A stretch of 6,858 nt of DNA from DATBED01 sp035480695 (GTDB lineage: Bacteria > Patescibacteriota > Saccharimonadia > Saccharimonadales > UBA4665), in NCBI GenBank assembly GCA_035480695.1, contig DATIHM010000070.1, forward strand, positions 1-6,858. Direction: 5' to 3'. Below are positions 1 through 6,512 of the stretch, piece after piece; within the stretch, counting starts at the first letter, position 1, and every line of letters begins with the position of its first letter. The notes below the pieces were generated by a model. The model saw only the letters and a list, made by a program, of their open reading frames with translations. It did not search any database and had not been told where the DNA came from. The translations under genes and the position numbers were made by a program.

Positions 1-1016
1 GTGCGCACCTTGCCGGCGGCGCGGGCGCCCGTCAGCGAACCGGCGGCCAGCAAATCCTGGTAACTAACTATGTCGGCGGCAATGAAGCCTCGCTCAAAAT
101 TGCCGTGGATGACCCCGGCGGCTTGTGGGGCAGTGGCACCCTTGGCAACTGTCCAGGCCCGCACTTCTTTCTCGCCGGCCGTCAGAAAGCTCTGCAGTCC
201 GAGCGTGTCGTAGGCGGCGTGGATAAGCTGTACCAATCCAGACTCTTTCTGGCCATAACTTTCCAGCAGCTCGGCGCGCTCGCTTTCATCCAGGCTTTTC
301 AACTCTTCTTCGAGCTTGGCGTCCACGAACAGCGCGTTAGCCGGAGCAACCAGTTTCCGTAGCTCGGCTTTGCGGGTTCCGTTGCCGAGCCCATCCTCGC
401 CCAGGTTGAACAAATAAATGGCCGGCTTGGTTGTCAATAGTTGCAGGTCGGCAATGTGCTCACCGTTGATTTCAGGATGGTTCCAGAGAGGTTCGCCGTC
501 GTTCAGGAGTTTGTTTACTTGCTGATAGGTTTCCAAAACCGGCTTCAGCTTGGCATCACTGCGTGCTTCCTTTTCGAATTTGGGGAGCCTTCGCCCCAGG
601 GTCTGCAGGTCCGCCAACACCAGCTCGGTATTGATGACCTCGATGTCCTTTTTGGGGTCGTGGGTCTCGTCGACGTGCGTGACATTCGGGTCGTCGAAAG
701 CCCGCACCACCTGCACGATGGCGTTGGTGTTGCGGATGTGGCTCAAAAACTGGTTGCCCAGGCCCTCGCCCTCGCTGGCGCCGGCTACCAAACCGGCCAC
801 GTCCACGAAAGTCACCGTTGCCGGCACGATTTTGTCGGTGTGGTAAAGCTCGGCCAGCTTGGCCAAGCGCGGGTCGGGCACCGGCACGATTCCGGTATTC
901 GGCTCGATCGTGGCGAAAGGGTAGTTGGCCGCCAGGATGTTGCTGTTGGTCAGGGCATTGAAAAGCGTTGACTTGCCAACGTTCGGCAATCCGACGATGG
1001 CAATAGATAAAGACAT
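1..1016 (-). CDS. ychF: YchF/OBG-family ATPase, C-terminus cut by window edge
   Basis: Cytosolic ribosome-associated P-loop ATPase of the OBG/YchF family, linked in other bacteria to translation and stress responses. The 338 visible residues begin MSLSIAIVGLPNVGKSTLFN. The Walker A/G1 motif GLPNVGKS is at 9-16, the switch I region includes FATIEPNTG at 34-42, and G3 is DVAG at 72-75. It is followed by the YchF signature LVAGASEGEGLGNQF. The G4 position reads NLGE (204-207), matching the NxxE form that makes YchF prefer ATP over GTP, instead of the NKxD of true GTPases. The coiled-coil arm lies around 130-200 and the TGS domain starts near 275, with the conserved stretch FERGFIAADIVSYQD at 307-321. 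The frame is open to base 3; family members are about 363 residues, so roughly 25 are missing. The ATG at 1016 has no Shine-Dalgarno sequence but has a -10 box 7 bases upstream. The gene is divergent from the Pro-rich gene. The family call is very secure. Confidence 0.97.
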   Translation of the reverse strand, partial: MSLSIAIVGLPNVGKSTLFNALTNSNILAANYPFATIEPNTGIVPVPDPRLAKLAELYHTDKIVPATVTFVDVAGLVAGASEGEGLGNQFLSHIRNTNAIVQVVRAFDDPNVTHVDETHDPKKDIEVINTELVLADLQTLGRRLPKFEKEARSDAKLKPVLETYQQVNKLLNDGEPLWNHPEINGEHIADLQLLTTKPAIYLFNLGEDGLGNGTRKAELRKLVAPANALFVDAKLEEELKSLDESERAELLESYGQKESGLVQLIHAAYDTLGLQSFLTAGEKEVRAWTVAKGATAPQAAGVIHGNFERGFIAADIVSYQDLLAAGSLTGARAAGKVR

Positions 1017-1023
1017 GCGACTT

Positions 1024-1032
1024 ATTGTAGCA
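1024..1032 (-). promoter_or_regulatory. extended -10 promoter of ychF (leaderless)
   Basis: Reading leftwards, TGC TACAAT is an extended -10 element (TGn plus a 5/6 match to TATAAT). Seven bases (AAGTCGC) separate it from the ychF ATG, which places the expected transcription start at or within a base or two of the A of the start codon. No good -35 box is seen at 16-18 bases; a TGn extension can compensate for that. No Shine-Dalgarno sequence is present, which agrees with leaderless translation. This is a prediction from sequence only. Confidence 0.55.
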
Positions 1033-1033
1033 G

Positions 1034-1063
1034 TTGACGCGGCTGACGCGACAGGGGTATGAT
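1034..1063 (+). promoter_or_regulatory. promoter of the Pro-rich membrane protein gene
   Basis: TTGACG (1034-1039, 5/6 to consensus) and TATGAT (1058-1063, 5/6) are separated by 18 bases. Transcription would start near 1070, giving a leader of about 20 bases that is A-rich just before the ATG at 1090. A 5-base inverted repeat, TTAGG (1063-1067) with CCTAA (1076-1080), flanks the predicted start site. The -35 and spacer overlap a 9-base tandem repeat. Confidence 0.55.
1035..1052. repeat. tandem 9-base repeat in divergent promoter region
   Basis: TGACGCGGC (1035-1043) is followed directly by TGACGCGAC (1044-1052), two copies differing at one base. The repeat covers the end of the -35 box and much of the spacer of the rightward promoter. 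It also covers the -35 area of the leftward ychF promoter, so a protein bound here could affect both genes. It could also be chance in GC-rich DNA. Confidence 0.5.
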
Positions 1064-1089
1064 TAGGGGTGATAACCTAAAACAAAAAA

Positions 1090-2193
1090 ATGCCCCCAGA
1101 CCAGAACACGCCTTCAGGACAGCAACCGCTACTTAGCTACCCCTATTCGAAGCTGCCCGAAGACCAGACACCGGAACCGGTTCTGCCGATTTCGCAGGTG
1201 CCGGTCAGCCAGGAGGCCAGCTATACTTCGCAGGGCAATATCATAATCAAGCCTACCAATCCGGAACCGCAGCCGCCAGATGTTCCGGCCAGCCCGGCGC
1301 CAGCCGCCCCGACCCCGCTGACTTATCCATATAACCCGAACCCAGAGTTGGCACAGCCCACGGCTCCGATGCCACCACCACCGAAACCAGTTCCGACCGA
1401 CCCGTCACAATTCTTCCAGCCTGCCCAAACTTACCCCGGCTACAGCGGGCCGTCGCCACCGCCGCCCACCCAACCCGTCCAGCAAGTCAATATGCAGCAA
1501 CCGCAACCGGTGGCCCAGCCGGCTGCGTCTCCTTATTTCCAGCCGACTTTCCCGATGCCCAGACCGGCCGCCGGACCGAACTTCGGCCAGCCGATTTATC
1601 AAGCTGCCTCGCCCCCTGAAGAGGTCCAGGATTACGGTCCGCTTATCCGCCTGCTGCTTTTTGCCGTCGGCGTGATCGCTTTGCTTTGCCTGGTTGTCGG
1701 ATTGGGCTATCTGGCTTTCCACAAGAATACGGCCGGCGCCGAGGACTCTTCCAGTTCGACACAACTGCGCGCCGCCAGCACACCTTGCTACACCACCGAA
1801 ATACCGGCCGTACAACAGAACGACCCGGCCACCAGTACCGCCGACTCCTGCCACATCGCCACAACCGGCTTCGGCGGCACGGACACGTATGAGATTTCGA
1901 CCTATAACGTCGCCGGCCTGACGCAGGCGACGCTCCAATCCAAAGCGCAGGAGCAAACCCAGCAACTGGTCAGCGACAACCCGGGCAGCAAGCTGACCGG
2001 CCAATCGTCAACCAGCATAGCCGGCAGCCCGGCATATTCGACATCGATTTCCAACGGCAGCGGCGGCACCGCCACCATAATCTACGCCTACCACCCCGGC
2101 AACAACGGCAACAACCTGTACGTGATTGACCGGTTCAACAACAACGGTTCGTCTGACCTCAAAGATGTTACGACGCACTGGAAGTGGCAATAG
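1090..2193 (+). CDS. Pro-rich single-pass membrane protein with outer C-terminal domain, function unknown
   Basis: I do not recognise a named family. Residues 1-180 are low complexity and rich in Pro, Gln, Ala, Ser and Tyr (52 Pro in 180), with PPPP runs at 95-98 and 123-126. One hydrophobic helix lies at about 185-210 (LIRLLLFAVGVIALLCLVVG and on). The remaining ~157 residues are Ser/Thr/Asn/Gly-rich with no second helix. With no N-terminal signal peptide and HK directly after the helix, topology is not certain; by analogy with similar proteins the Pro-rich part is probably cytoplasmic and the C-terminal part outside. C233 and C254 could form a disulfide. The tail has alternating short strands and ends near W364/W366, loosely like small PsbP/DcrB-type folds; that is a guess. 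The ATG at 1090 has no Shine-Dalgarno sequence and follows an A-run. The stop abuts the stop of the convergent MMPL gene. That it is a real gene is supported by the upstream promoter and coherent protein architecture. Confidence 0.85.
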   Translation: MPPDQNTPSGQQPLLSYPYSKLPEDQTPEPVLPISQVPVSQEASYTSQGNIIIKPTNPEPQPPDVPASPAPAAPTPLTYPYNPNPELAQPTAPMPPPPKPVPTDPSQFFQPAQTYPGYSGPSPPPPTQPVQQVNMQQPQPVAQPAASPYFQPTFPMPRPAAGPNFGQPIYQAASPPEEVQDYGPLIRLLLFAVGVIALLCLVVGLGYLAFHKNTAGAEDSSSSTQLRAASTPCYTTEIPAVQQNDPATSTADSCHIATTGFGGTDTYEISTYNVAGLTQATLQSKAQEQTQQLVSDNPGSKLTGQSSTSIAGSPAYSTSISNGSGGTATIIYAYHPGNNGNNLYVIDRFNNNGSSDLKDVTTHWKWQ

Positions 2194-4374
2194 CTATTTA
2201 GAGTCGTGGTAAAGCTTGGATGGCCACCAGTTGTAGCGGCCGAGTAAGGCGACGATGCTAGGCACCAGTAGCGTGCGCACGAAGAACGTGTCGAGCAAGA
2301 TGGCGAAGGCGACCGAGAAACCGATTTGCTGGACCTGCTCGTTGCCACCGACGATTCCCAGGATGGTGAACGTGCCGGCTAGGATCAGCCCGGCCGAAGT
2401 CACGGTCGTACCGGTAATGCCGATGGCCTTGGTGACGGCCTCGGACATTTTCTTACGGCCATGCGCTTCCTCGCGGATTCGGCTCATCACCAGGATGTTA
2501 TAGTCTTCGCCGAGCGCCATTCCGAAAATGAACAGCAAGAAGGGCAGCACGAAGTTCAGGCCATCCTGGTTGGCGATGTGCACGAAGACGATCATGGCGA
2601 AGCCCAGGCTGGCCAGGTACGACAAGCCGACCGTCAGAATCAGGTACCACGGCGCGACCAGGCTGCGTAATAAGATAGCCAAAAGGACTGCGATGACTAT
2701 CAGCACGACCGGGATGATACGCTTCAGGTCGTTCGTGGCTGTCTGGTTGACATCGTAACCGACCGAGTCCTCGCTGTAAATCTGGGCCTGTTCGGCGCCC
2801 GCCTGCCTGGCTACCTTTTGCAGGCTGTCACGCACTGTCGGTATGGCGCTGGTCGCGGCCGCGCTGCCGGTATCGCCGGCCTTGAGTACCGCGTAAAATT
2901 GTACCGTCTTGCCATCCGGACTGATGAACTGGCTGAGCGCCGCTTGCAGCACCGGGTTTCCATTTATGTGTAACTGCTGGAGCTGCTCTGGCGTCAGCTT
3001 GAAGCCGTTGGCATTCAACGGCCCGCTGACCGCTTTGAAAGCGCCCGAAGCCTGCAGCGCGGCCTGGGCTTTGGCCAAAGTTGCCGGGTTATCCCAGACG
3101 GAATTCGAAAAGTGGAAAATAACCAGCTCCGGGTTGTCATTAGCTGCCGGGAAGTGCTGGGCGATTACCTTCTGGCCGGCCGCCGAATCACTGTTGGACG
3201 GCGCGCTGCTGTTGCCGAACCCGGCCGATTTGTAGCCGATCAGGCCAAGCGACAAACTACCGAATATGACGGCTCCGAGAACCAGCATTGTGACAGGCTT
3301 CTTGATAACCCTGTCGGCCACACGCCCCCAGAGGCCGATCTTATCTTCGCGCTTCGAAGTCTTGGACGGCCAGAAAACGGCCCGGCCCAGAATGGCCAGC
3401 AAGGCGGGCAGGAAGGTCAGCGCAATCAGCAACATCACGACCAATCCGATTGCCAGGGCCGGCCCTAAACCTTTGTAAAGTCCGAAAGTCGCCAACACCA
3501 GGCTGAGCAGAGCGGCCACGACAGTCGCAGCCGAGAAGGTAATCGACTCGCCGACTTTCGCCAGCGCCTTGACGACCGCTTCTTTGGGGTCCGCGCCTTT
3601 GCGCAACTCCTCGCGCGTGCGGAAAACCAGGAACAGGCCGTAATCCGTGCCGGCGCCCAGCAGCAGCACAATCAGCAAAATCTGCGTGATGAAACCGACC
3701 TGCACGCCGGCTTTGGTTGATTCGGCGATGACCGGCTGTGCCACAGCCAGGGCCAATCCGGCCGGAATCAAAGTCACGAGTGGCGCCAGCAGGGCACGGA
3801 AGACAAACAGCAGCAGCACCAGAATCAATAGCACCGTGTAGCCTTCAGTGCTGTTGCGGCCGTTCTTGTTGGCGTTGTCTTGGTCGACGCCGGATGCCAG
3901 GTCACCGGTCAAGTTGACAGTCAGGCCAGCGGGCAGGTCCTGGCGCATGGCTGTGCGGATGTTGGCTACGATTGTGTTGGCCTTCTGGCCGAATGCGTCG
4001 CCTGAAATGCCGACCAGTATCTGGTGCGCCTGGCCGTCGGCGCTGGCGCCCGAGTCGCGCACTTGCGTGACAGAGTGGACTTTCTTGACGTTGGCGGTGA
4101 TTTGGGCCAACGCGGCGTTGTCGGCGTCGGTCAGGCCGCCGCTGCGGCTGACCACTATTACGGCGTTGGTCGCCGTATTCTTGGTTTGGAAGGCCTCTTC
4201 AAGCTTGGAAGCCGTCTCAGTCGGGCTGTTCTTGGGCAAAAAGTCGGAGTTGTTGTTCTTGGTGACATCGTTGATGCTCGGGAAGTTGGCGGTGACTATC
4301 GGAACGGCCAAAATCCAAAAAACGATGATGAACCACCGGAACCTGACCGAAAAGCGCGCGATTTTCTCGAACAT
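2194..4374 (-). CDS. MMPL/RND-superfamily membrane exporter
   Basis: A 726-residue protein with the two-fold MMPL layout: helix 1 at about 15-32, a large outer loop (33-178), helices 2-6 (179-330), a cytosolic linker (331-358), helix 7 (360-381), a second outer loop (382-552) and helices 8-12 (553-712). Asp-Tyr pairs sit in matching places in both halves, D244-Y245 (GAGTDYGLFL) and D624-Y625 (GEDYNILVMS). These are the proton-relay positions of MmpL3-type exporters, and each is followed by an FRTREE or SRIREE motif at the membrane edge, so proton-driven export of a lipid or hydrophobic compound is likely. The substrate is unknown. The start is chosen at ATG 4374 because AGGAGG lies 5 bases upstream; the TTG at 4377 would leave only 2 bases. 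The gene follows marR after 28 bases, probably in one operon, and its TAG stop abuts that of the convergent gene. Confidence 0.93.
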   Translation of the reverse strand: MFEKIARFSVRFRWFIIVFWILAVPIVTANFPSINDVTKNNNSDFLPKNSPTETASKLEEAFQTKNTATNAVIVVSRSGGLTDADNAALAQITANVKKVHSVTQVRDSGASADGQAHQILVGISGDAFGQKANTIVANIRTAMRQDLPAGLTVNLTGDLASGVDQDNANKNGRNSTEGYTVLLILVLLLFVFRALLAPLVTLIPAGLALAVAQPVIAESTKAGVQVGFITQILLIVLLLGAGTDYGLFLVFRTREELRKGADPKEAVVKALAKVGESITFSAATVVAALLSLVLATFGLYKGLGPALAIGLVVMLLIALTFLPALLAILGRAVFWPSKTSKREDKIGLWGRVADRVIKKPVTMLVLGAVIFGSLSLGLIGYKSAGFGNSSAPSNSDSAAGQKVIAQHFPAANDNPELVIFHFSNSVWDNPATLAKAQAALQASGAFKAVSGPLNANGFKLTPEQLQQLHINGNPVLQAALSQFISPDGKTVQFYAVLKAGDTGSAAATSAIPTVRDSLQKVARQAGAEQAQIYSEDSVGYDVNQTATNDLKRIIPVVLIVIAVLLAILLRSLVAPWYLILTVGLSYLASLGFAMIVFVHIANQDGLNFVLPFLLFIFGMALGEDYNILVMSRIREEAHGRKKMSEAVTKAIGITGTTVTSAGLILAGTFTILGIVGGNEQVQQIGFSVAFAILLDTFFVRTLLVPSIVALLGRYNWWPSKLYHDSK

Positions 4375-4379
4375 CAATC

Positions 4380-4385
4380 CCTCCT
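4380..4385 (-). promoter_or_regulatory. ribosome binding site deciding the MMPL start
   Basis: AGGAGG on the minus strand, followed by GATTG and the ATG at 4374. A TTG codon at 4377 in the same frame is only 2 bases from it, so the ATG is the better start. The site lies in the 28-base gap after marR, allowing independent initiation on a shared mRNA. Confidence 0.8.
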
Positions 4386-4402
4386 ATTCGTTACAAACTA
4401 TA

Positions 4403-4828
4403 CTACAGAGTGGCCGAGCCGTTTGTGATTTTGGTCAGCAGCTCGGTGAACGTTTTCAGCTCGTCGTCACTGAGCTTAGTAAGTAGCGAACCGTTCGGGC
4501 CAGCCGCCTGCTTGAGCATTTTATCGCGCAATTGCGCGCCGTCAGCCGTCAGCTTTATCATTTTGATACGGCGATCATCTGGGTCAGGGAAGCGCGTCGC
4601 CAGGCTTTTCTGCTCCAACCCGTCTACGATACCGGTTATGTTAGAGGCGTCGCAGTTAAAAACTTTCTTGAAACTGAACATCGGATGTGGTTTATCTAGT
4701 AGGACCAACATCATGGCCTGCATGCCGGTCAAGCTGTGCTTGGCGCCCAATTCTACAGTGCGGCGCTTCGAAAGCATGAGGAAGCGTATGAGCAATAAAT
4801 ATGACTGTTCTAGTGAGGTATCAAGCAT
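4403..4828 (-). CDS. MarR-family transcriptional regulator
   Basis: A 141-residue winged helix-turn-helix protein of normal MarR length. Residues 1-30 and 108-137 form the helices expected to make the dimer interface. The DNA-binding part has helix-turn-helix residues at about 48-76, with recognition helix CDASNITGIVDGLEQKSL (59-76). The wing follows, with the family motif FPDPDDRRIKMIKLT (80-94), including the conserved D-x-R (DDRR at 84-87). No cysteine is placed like the redox Cys of OhrR types (the only one is C59), so a small-molecule ligand is more likely than peroxide sensing. A GGTGG sequence lies 4-5 bases before the ATG at 4828. It is divergent from an MFS exporter and cotranscribed with an MMPL exporter, the classic setting for a local repressor of efflux genes. 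A 17-base dyad in the shared upstream region is its likely operator. Confidence 0.95.
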   Translation of the reverse strand: MLDTSLEQSYLLLIRFLMLSKRRTVELGAKHSLTGMQAMMLVLLDKPHPMFSFKKVFNCDASNITGIVDGLEQKSLATRFPDPDDRRIKMIKLTADGAQLRDKMLKQAAGPNGSLLTKLSDDELKTFTELLTKITNGSATL

Positions 4829-4861
4829 TTTTCCACCGTTCCGATACGTTAATGGTTGACA

Positions 4862-4878
4862 ATGTCAATTATTGACAT
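4862..4878. promoter_or_regulatory. 17-base palindromic operator, probable MarR site
   Basis: ATGTCAAT-T-ATTGACAT is a perfect dyad with 8-base arms, and three further matching pairs occur farther out (TTG at 4856-4858 with CAA at 4882-4884). Size and symmetry fit MarR-family dimers. TTGAC/GTCAA-like half-sites recur every 8 bases: 4856, 4864, 4872 and a degenerate one near 4880. This suggests room for more than one dimer. It lies inside the MFS promoter and overlaps the likely leftward promoter, so autoregulation is expected. Binding by the adjacent regulator is inferred from position and symmetry. Confidence 0.75.
4868..4873 (-). promoter_or_regulatory. candidate -10 box of the marR-MMPL operon
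   Basis: Read leftwards this is AATAAT, a 5/6 match to the -10 consensus, lying inside the palindrome. It would start transcription near 4862 and give a leader of about 33 bases that includes the GGTGG sequence before marR. No good -35 box is seen upstream. An alternative is TTGACA (4868-4863) with TATCGG (4846-4841), but that starts transcription very close to the ATG. Confidence 0.35.
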
Positions 4879-4941
4879 GTACAATGATTCGGTACTTTCA
4901 GTTTAAGAGCACAAACCTAAAAACACAAGTCTAACTGAGCA

Positions 4942-4950
4942 AAAGGAGGT
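4942..4950 (+). promoter_or_regulatory. strong ribosome binding site of the MFS gene
   Basis: AAAGGAGGT is a full-length complement to the usual 16S rRNA 3' end, with 3 bases between it and the ATG at 4954. It fixes the start codon. It is much stronger than the other sites in the window. Confidence 0.85.
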
Positions 4951-4953
4951 CTG

Positions 4954-6465
4954 ATGGCTAAGAAAGTCGAGTTAGAACTAGGCAAAGAAGCAATCGAATC
5001 AACCGGGAAAAAGCAGACAAGCCATTGGTTCGTACTGTTCGTATTGGCCCTCGCCCAGTTCATGGTTGTGCTCGATGTATCTATCGTAAACGTCGCATTG
5101 CCCGCGATACAAAAAGCTTTCCACATGTCCCAGTCGAACCTGCAATGGGTGGTGACGATTTACTCTCTGACATTCGGCGGCTTCCTGCTGTTGGGTGGAC
5201 GCAGCGCCGACCTCTTCGGTCGCCGCCGCACCTTTTTGAGCGGCATCCTATTCTTCACGATAGCTTCTTTAGGGACGGGTTTGAGCCAGTCCGAGGGCAT
5301 GCTTATTACTTTTCGGGCCCTTCAAGGCTTGGCGGGCGCCTTCATGTCACCGGCAGCGCTTTCTATCGTATTGGTTACATATAGGGAAGGGCACGAACGG
5401 AACGTGGCACTGAGCGTCTGGGGCGCCGTGGCCTCCGGCGGCGCGGCCGTGGGCGTGCTGCTGGGCGGCATCATAACCCAGTACCTGAACTGGCGCTGGA
5501 ACTTCTTCGTTAACGTGCCGGTCGGCCTTTTCGTGATTTTCACGGCGCTGCGTATTGTCGGTGTACACAAGTCCGAAAGCGAGCACAACAGCCTCGACCT
5601 GCCGGGCGCAGTATCCGTTACGGCCGGCCTGATGACACTTGTGTACGGCCTTACAAAGGCACCGACTTACGGTTGGACGGAACACCGCACGCTGACGTAT
5701 TTCGCCGTCAGTGCCGTGCTGTTGCTGTTCTTCATCTACAACGAAAGCCGCGCCGCGCACCCATTGGTGCCGCTGCGGGTTTTCCGAATCCGTAACCTGG
5801 CGGCAGCCGACGTGCTGATGCTTTTCATGGCAGCCGGCCTGTTCTCGGTGTTCTTCTTCACGACCCTGTATCTGCAAGAGGTGCTGGGCTATACGCCGGT
5901 GAAGACCGGGGTCAGTTTCCTGGTGGTGCCGCTGGCGATCGCGCTGACGGCGACCAACGTGCCGCGGCTAATCCAGCGCATTGGTTATAGGCCCATCTTG
6001 ATGGTCGCGCCGCTGGTGGTATCAGCCGGATTGTTCTGGGTGTCGCACATCCCTGTGAACGGCACTTATTGGGGCAACGTGGCGCCGGGCATGATTCTGC
6101 TTGGCCTGGGCATGGGCGCGACTTTCGTGAGCGTGACCATTGCCGCTACGTCGGGAGTTCCGCAGCATGAATCCGGCCTGGCCTCCGGGCTACTGACGAC
6201 GTCGCAGCAAATCGGCGGCGCGCTCGGGTTGGCTGTTCTGACAGGAGTTGCCACCTCGGCCGCCACTACTTACATCAACAACTTGCACGCCGTCCCGACG
6301 GCCGCCGACCAAGTCGCTGCCACGGTGCACGGCTTCCATGACGGTTACCTGATTGCCAGCACGTTCGGCGTGGCGGCTTCGTTGCTGGCCACTTTGTTCA
6401 TCCGTGCCCAAAAAGCCAAAACCGACCCCAGCCACGCCGAGCCCGAACCGGTCGCTCTCCACTAA
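4954..6465 (+). CDS. DHA2-type MFS drug exporter (EmrB/QacA-like, 14 helices)
   Basis: A 503-residue polytopic membrane protein, the usual length for 14-helix drug:H+ antiporters. After a charged 24-residue N-terminus, helix 1 carries motif D1, LDVSIVNVALP (40-50), with the membrane-embedded D41 expected in proton coupling. Motif A, GGRSADLFGRRR (81-92), links helices 2 and 3. RALQGLAGAFMSPAAL (121-136) is the motif B-like helix 4 with R121. The antiporter motif C region in helix 5 reads SGGAAVGVLLGG (161-172), with Val where many members have the Gly-Pro proline. WRWNFFVNVPVG (180-191) is typical of the EmrB/QacA group. The C-terminus is hydrophilic (486-503). Substrates cannot be named; hydrophobic or cationic toxic compounds are usual for the family. 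It is divergent from marR and shares its operator region, so it is probably repressed by MarR and induced by substrate. No partner of the EmrA type is seen, which fits a one-membrane cell. Confidence 0.95.
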   Translation: MAKKVELELGKEAIESTGKKQTSHWFVLFVLALAQFMVVLDVSIVNVALPAIQKAFHMSQSNLQWVVTIYSLTFGGFLLLGGRSADLFGRRRTFLSGILFFTIASLGTGLSQSEGMLITFRALQGLAGAFMSPAALSIVLVTYREGHERNVALSVWGAVASGGAAVGVLLGGIITQYLNWRWNFFVNVPVGLFVIFTALRIVGVHKSESEHNSLDLPGAVSVTAGLMTLVYGLTKAPTYGWTEHRTLTYFAVSAVLLLFFIYNESRAAHPLVPLRVFRIRNLAAADVLMLFMAAGLFSVFFFTTLYLQEVLGYTPVKTGVSFLVVPLAIALTATNVPRLIQRIGYRPILMVAPLVVSAGLFWVSHIPVNGTYWGNVAPGMILLGLGMGATFVSVTIAATSGVPQHESGLASGLLTTSQQIGGALGLAVLTGVATSAATTYINNLHAVPTAADQVAATVHGFHDGYLIASTFGVAASLLATLFIRAQKAKTDPSHAEPEPVALH

Positions 6466-6477
6466 AGTGCTGCTGCT

Positions 6478-6505
6478 TGCATGGGCCGCCCGCGCTTGTT
6501 ATAAG
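6478..6505 (+). promoter_or_regulatory. candidate promoter of the 50-residue membrane protein gene
   Basis: TTGCAT (6478-6483, 4/6) and TATAAG (6500-6505, 5/6) are 16 bases apart. Exactly 7 bases (TGGGCGC) lie between the -10 box and the ATG at 6513, the same spacing as upstream of ychF, so a leaderless or nearly leaderless mRNA is expected. Confidence 0.4.
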
Positions 6506-6512
6506 TGGGCGC

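Larger units (their letters stand above)
4856..4885 (+). promoter_or_regulatory. promoter of the MFS exporter gene
   Basis: TTGACA (4856-4861, perfect) and TACAAT (4880-4885, 5/6) with an 18-base spacer. Transcription should start near 4892, giving a leader of about 60 bases ending in a strong ribosome binding site. The spacer is almost entirely filled by a palindrome (4862-4878), so a bound repressor would block RNA polymerase directly. Confidence 0.75.

Noticed and set aside
441..971. 176-codon open frame on the plus strand opposite ychF
   Set aside because: It lies fully antisense to a highly conserved ATPase and encodes no recognisable domain; a shadow of GC-rich coding DNA.
1405..2004. 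199-codon open frame on the minus strand opposite the Pro-rich gene
   Set aside because: Arg/Gly-rich translation typical of the complement of Pro/Ala codons, with no membrane or domain pattern; the plus-strand gene has the promoter and architecture.
4375..4377. TTG as an alternative start of the MMPL gene
   Set aside because: It is only 2 bases from AGGAGG, whereas the ATG directly after it has a 5-base spacing.
3848..4486. 212-codon open frame on the plus strand opposite the MMPL start and the marR end
   Set aside because: It is antisense to two well-supported genes and runs across their boundary, which a real gene would be unlikely to do.
4410..4859. 149-codon open frame on the plus strand opposite marR
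   Set aside because: Antisense of a clear MarR protein; Ser/Leu-rich with no motifs, and it would overlap the operator region.
6487..6512. GC-rich hairpin after the MFS gene
   Set aside because: Pairing needs mismatches and bulges and no T-run follows; the region is better read as a promoter for the next small gene.
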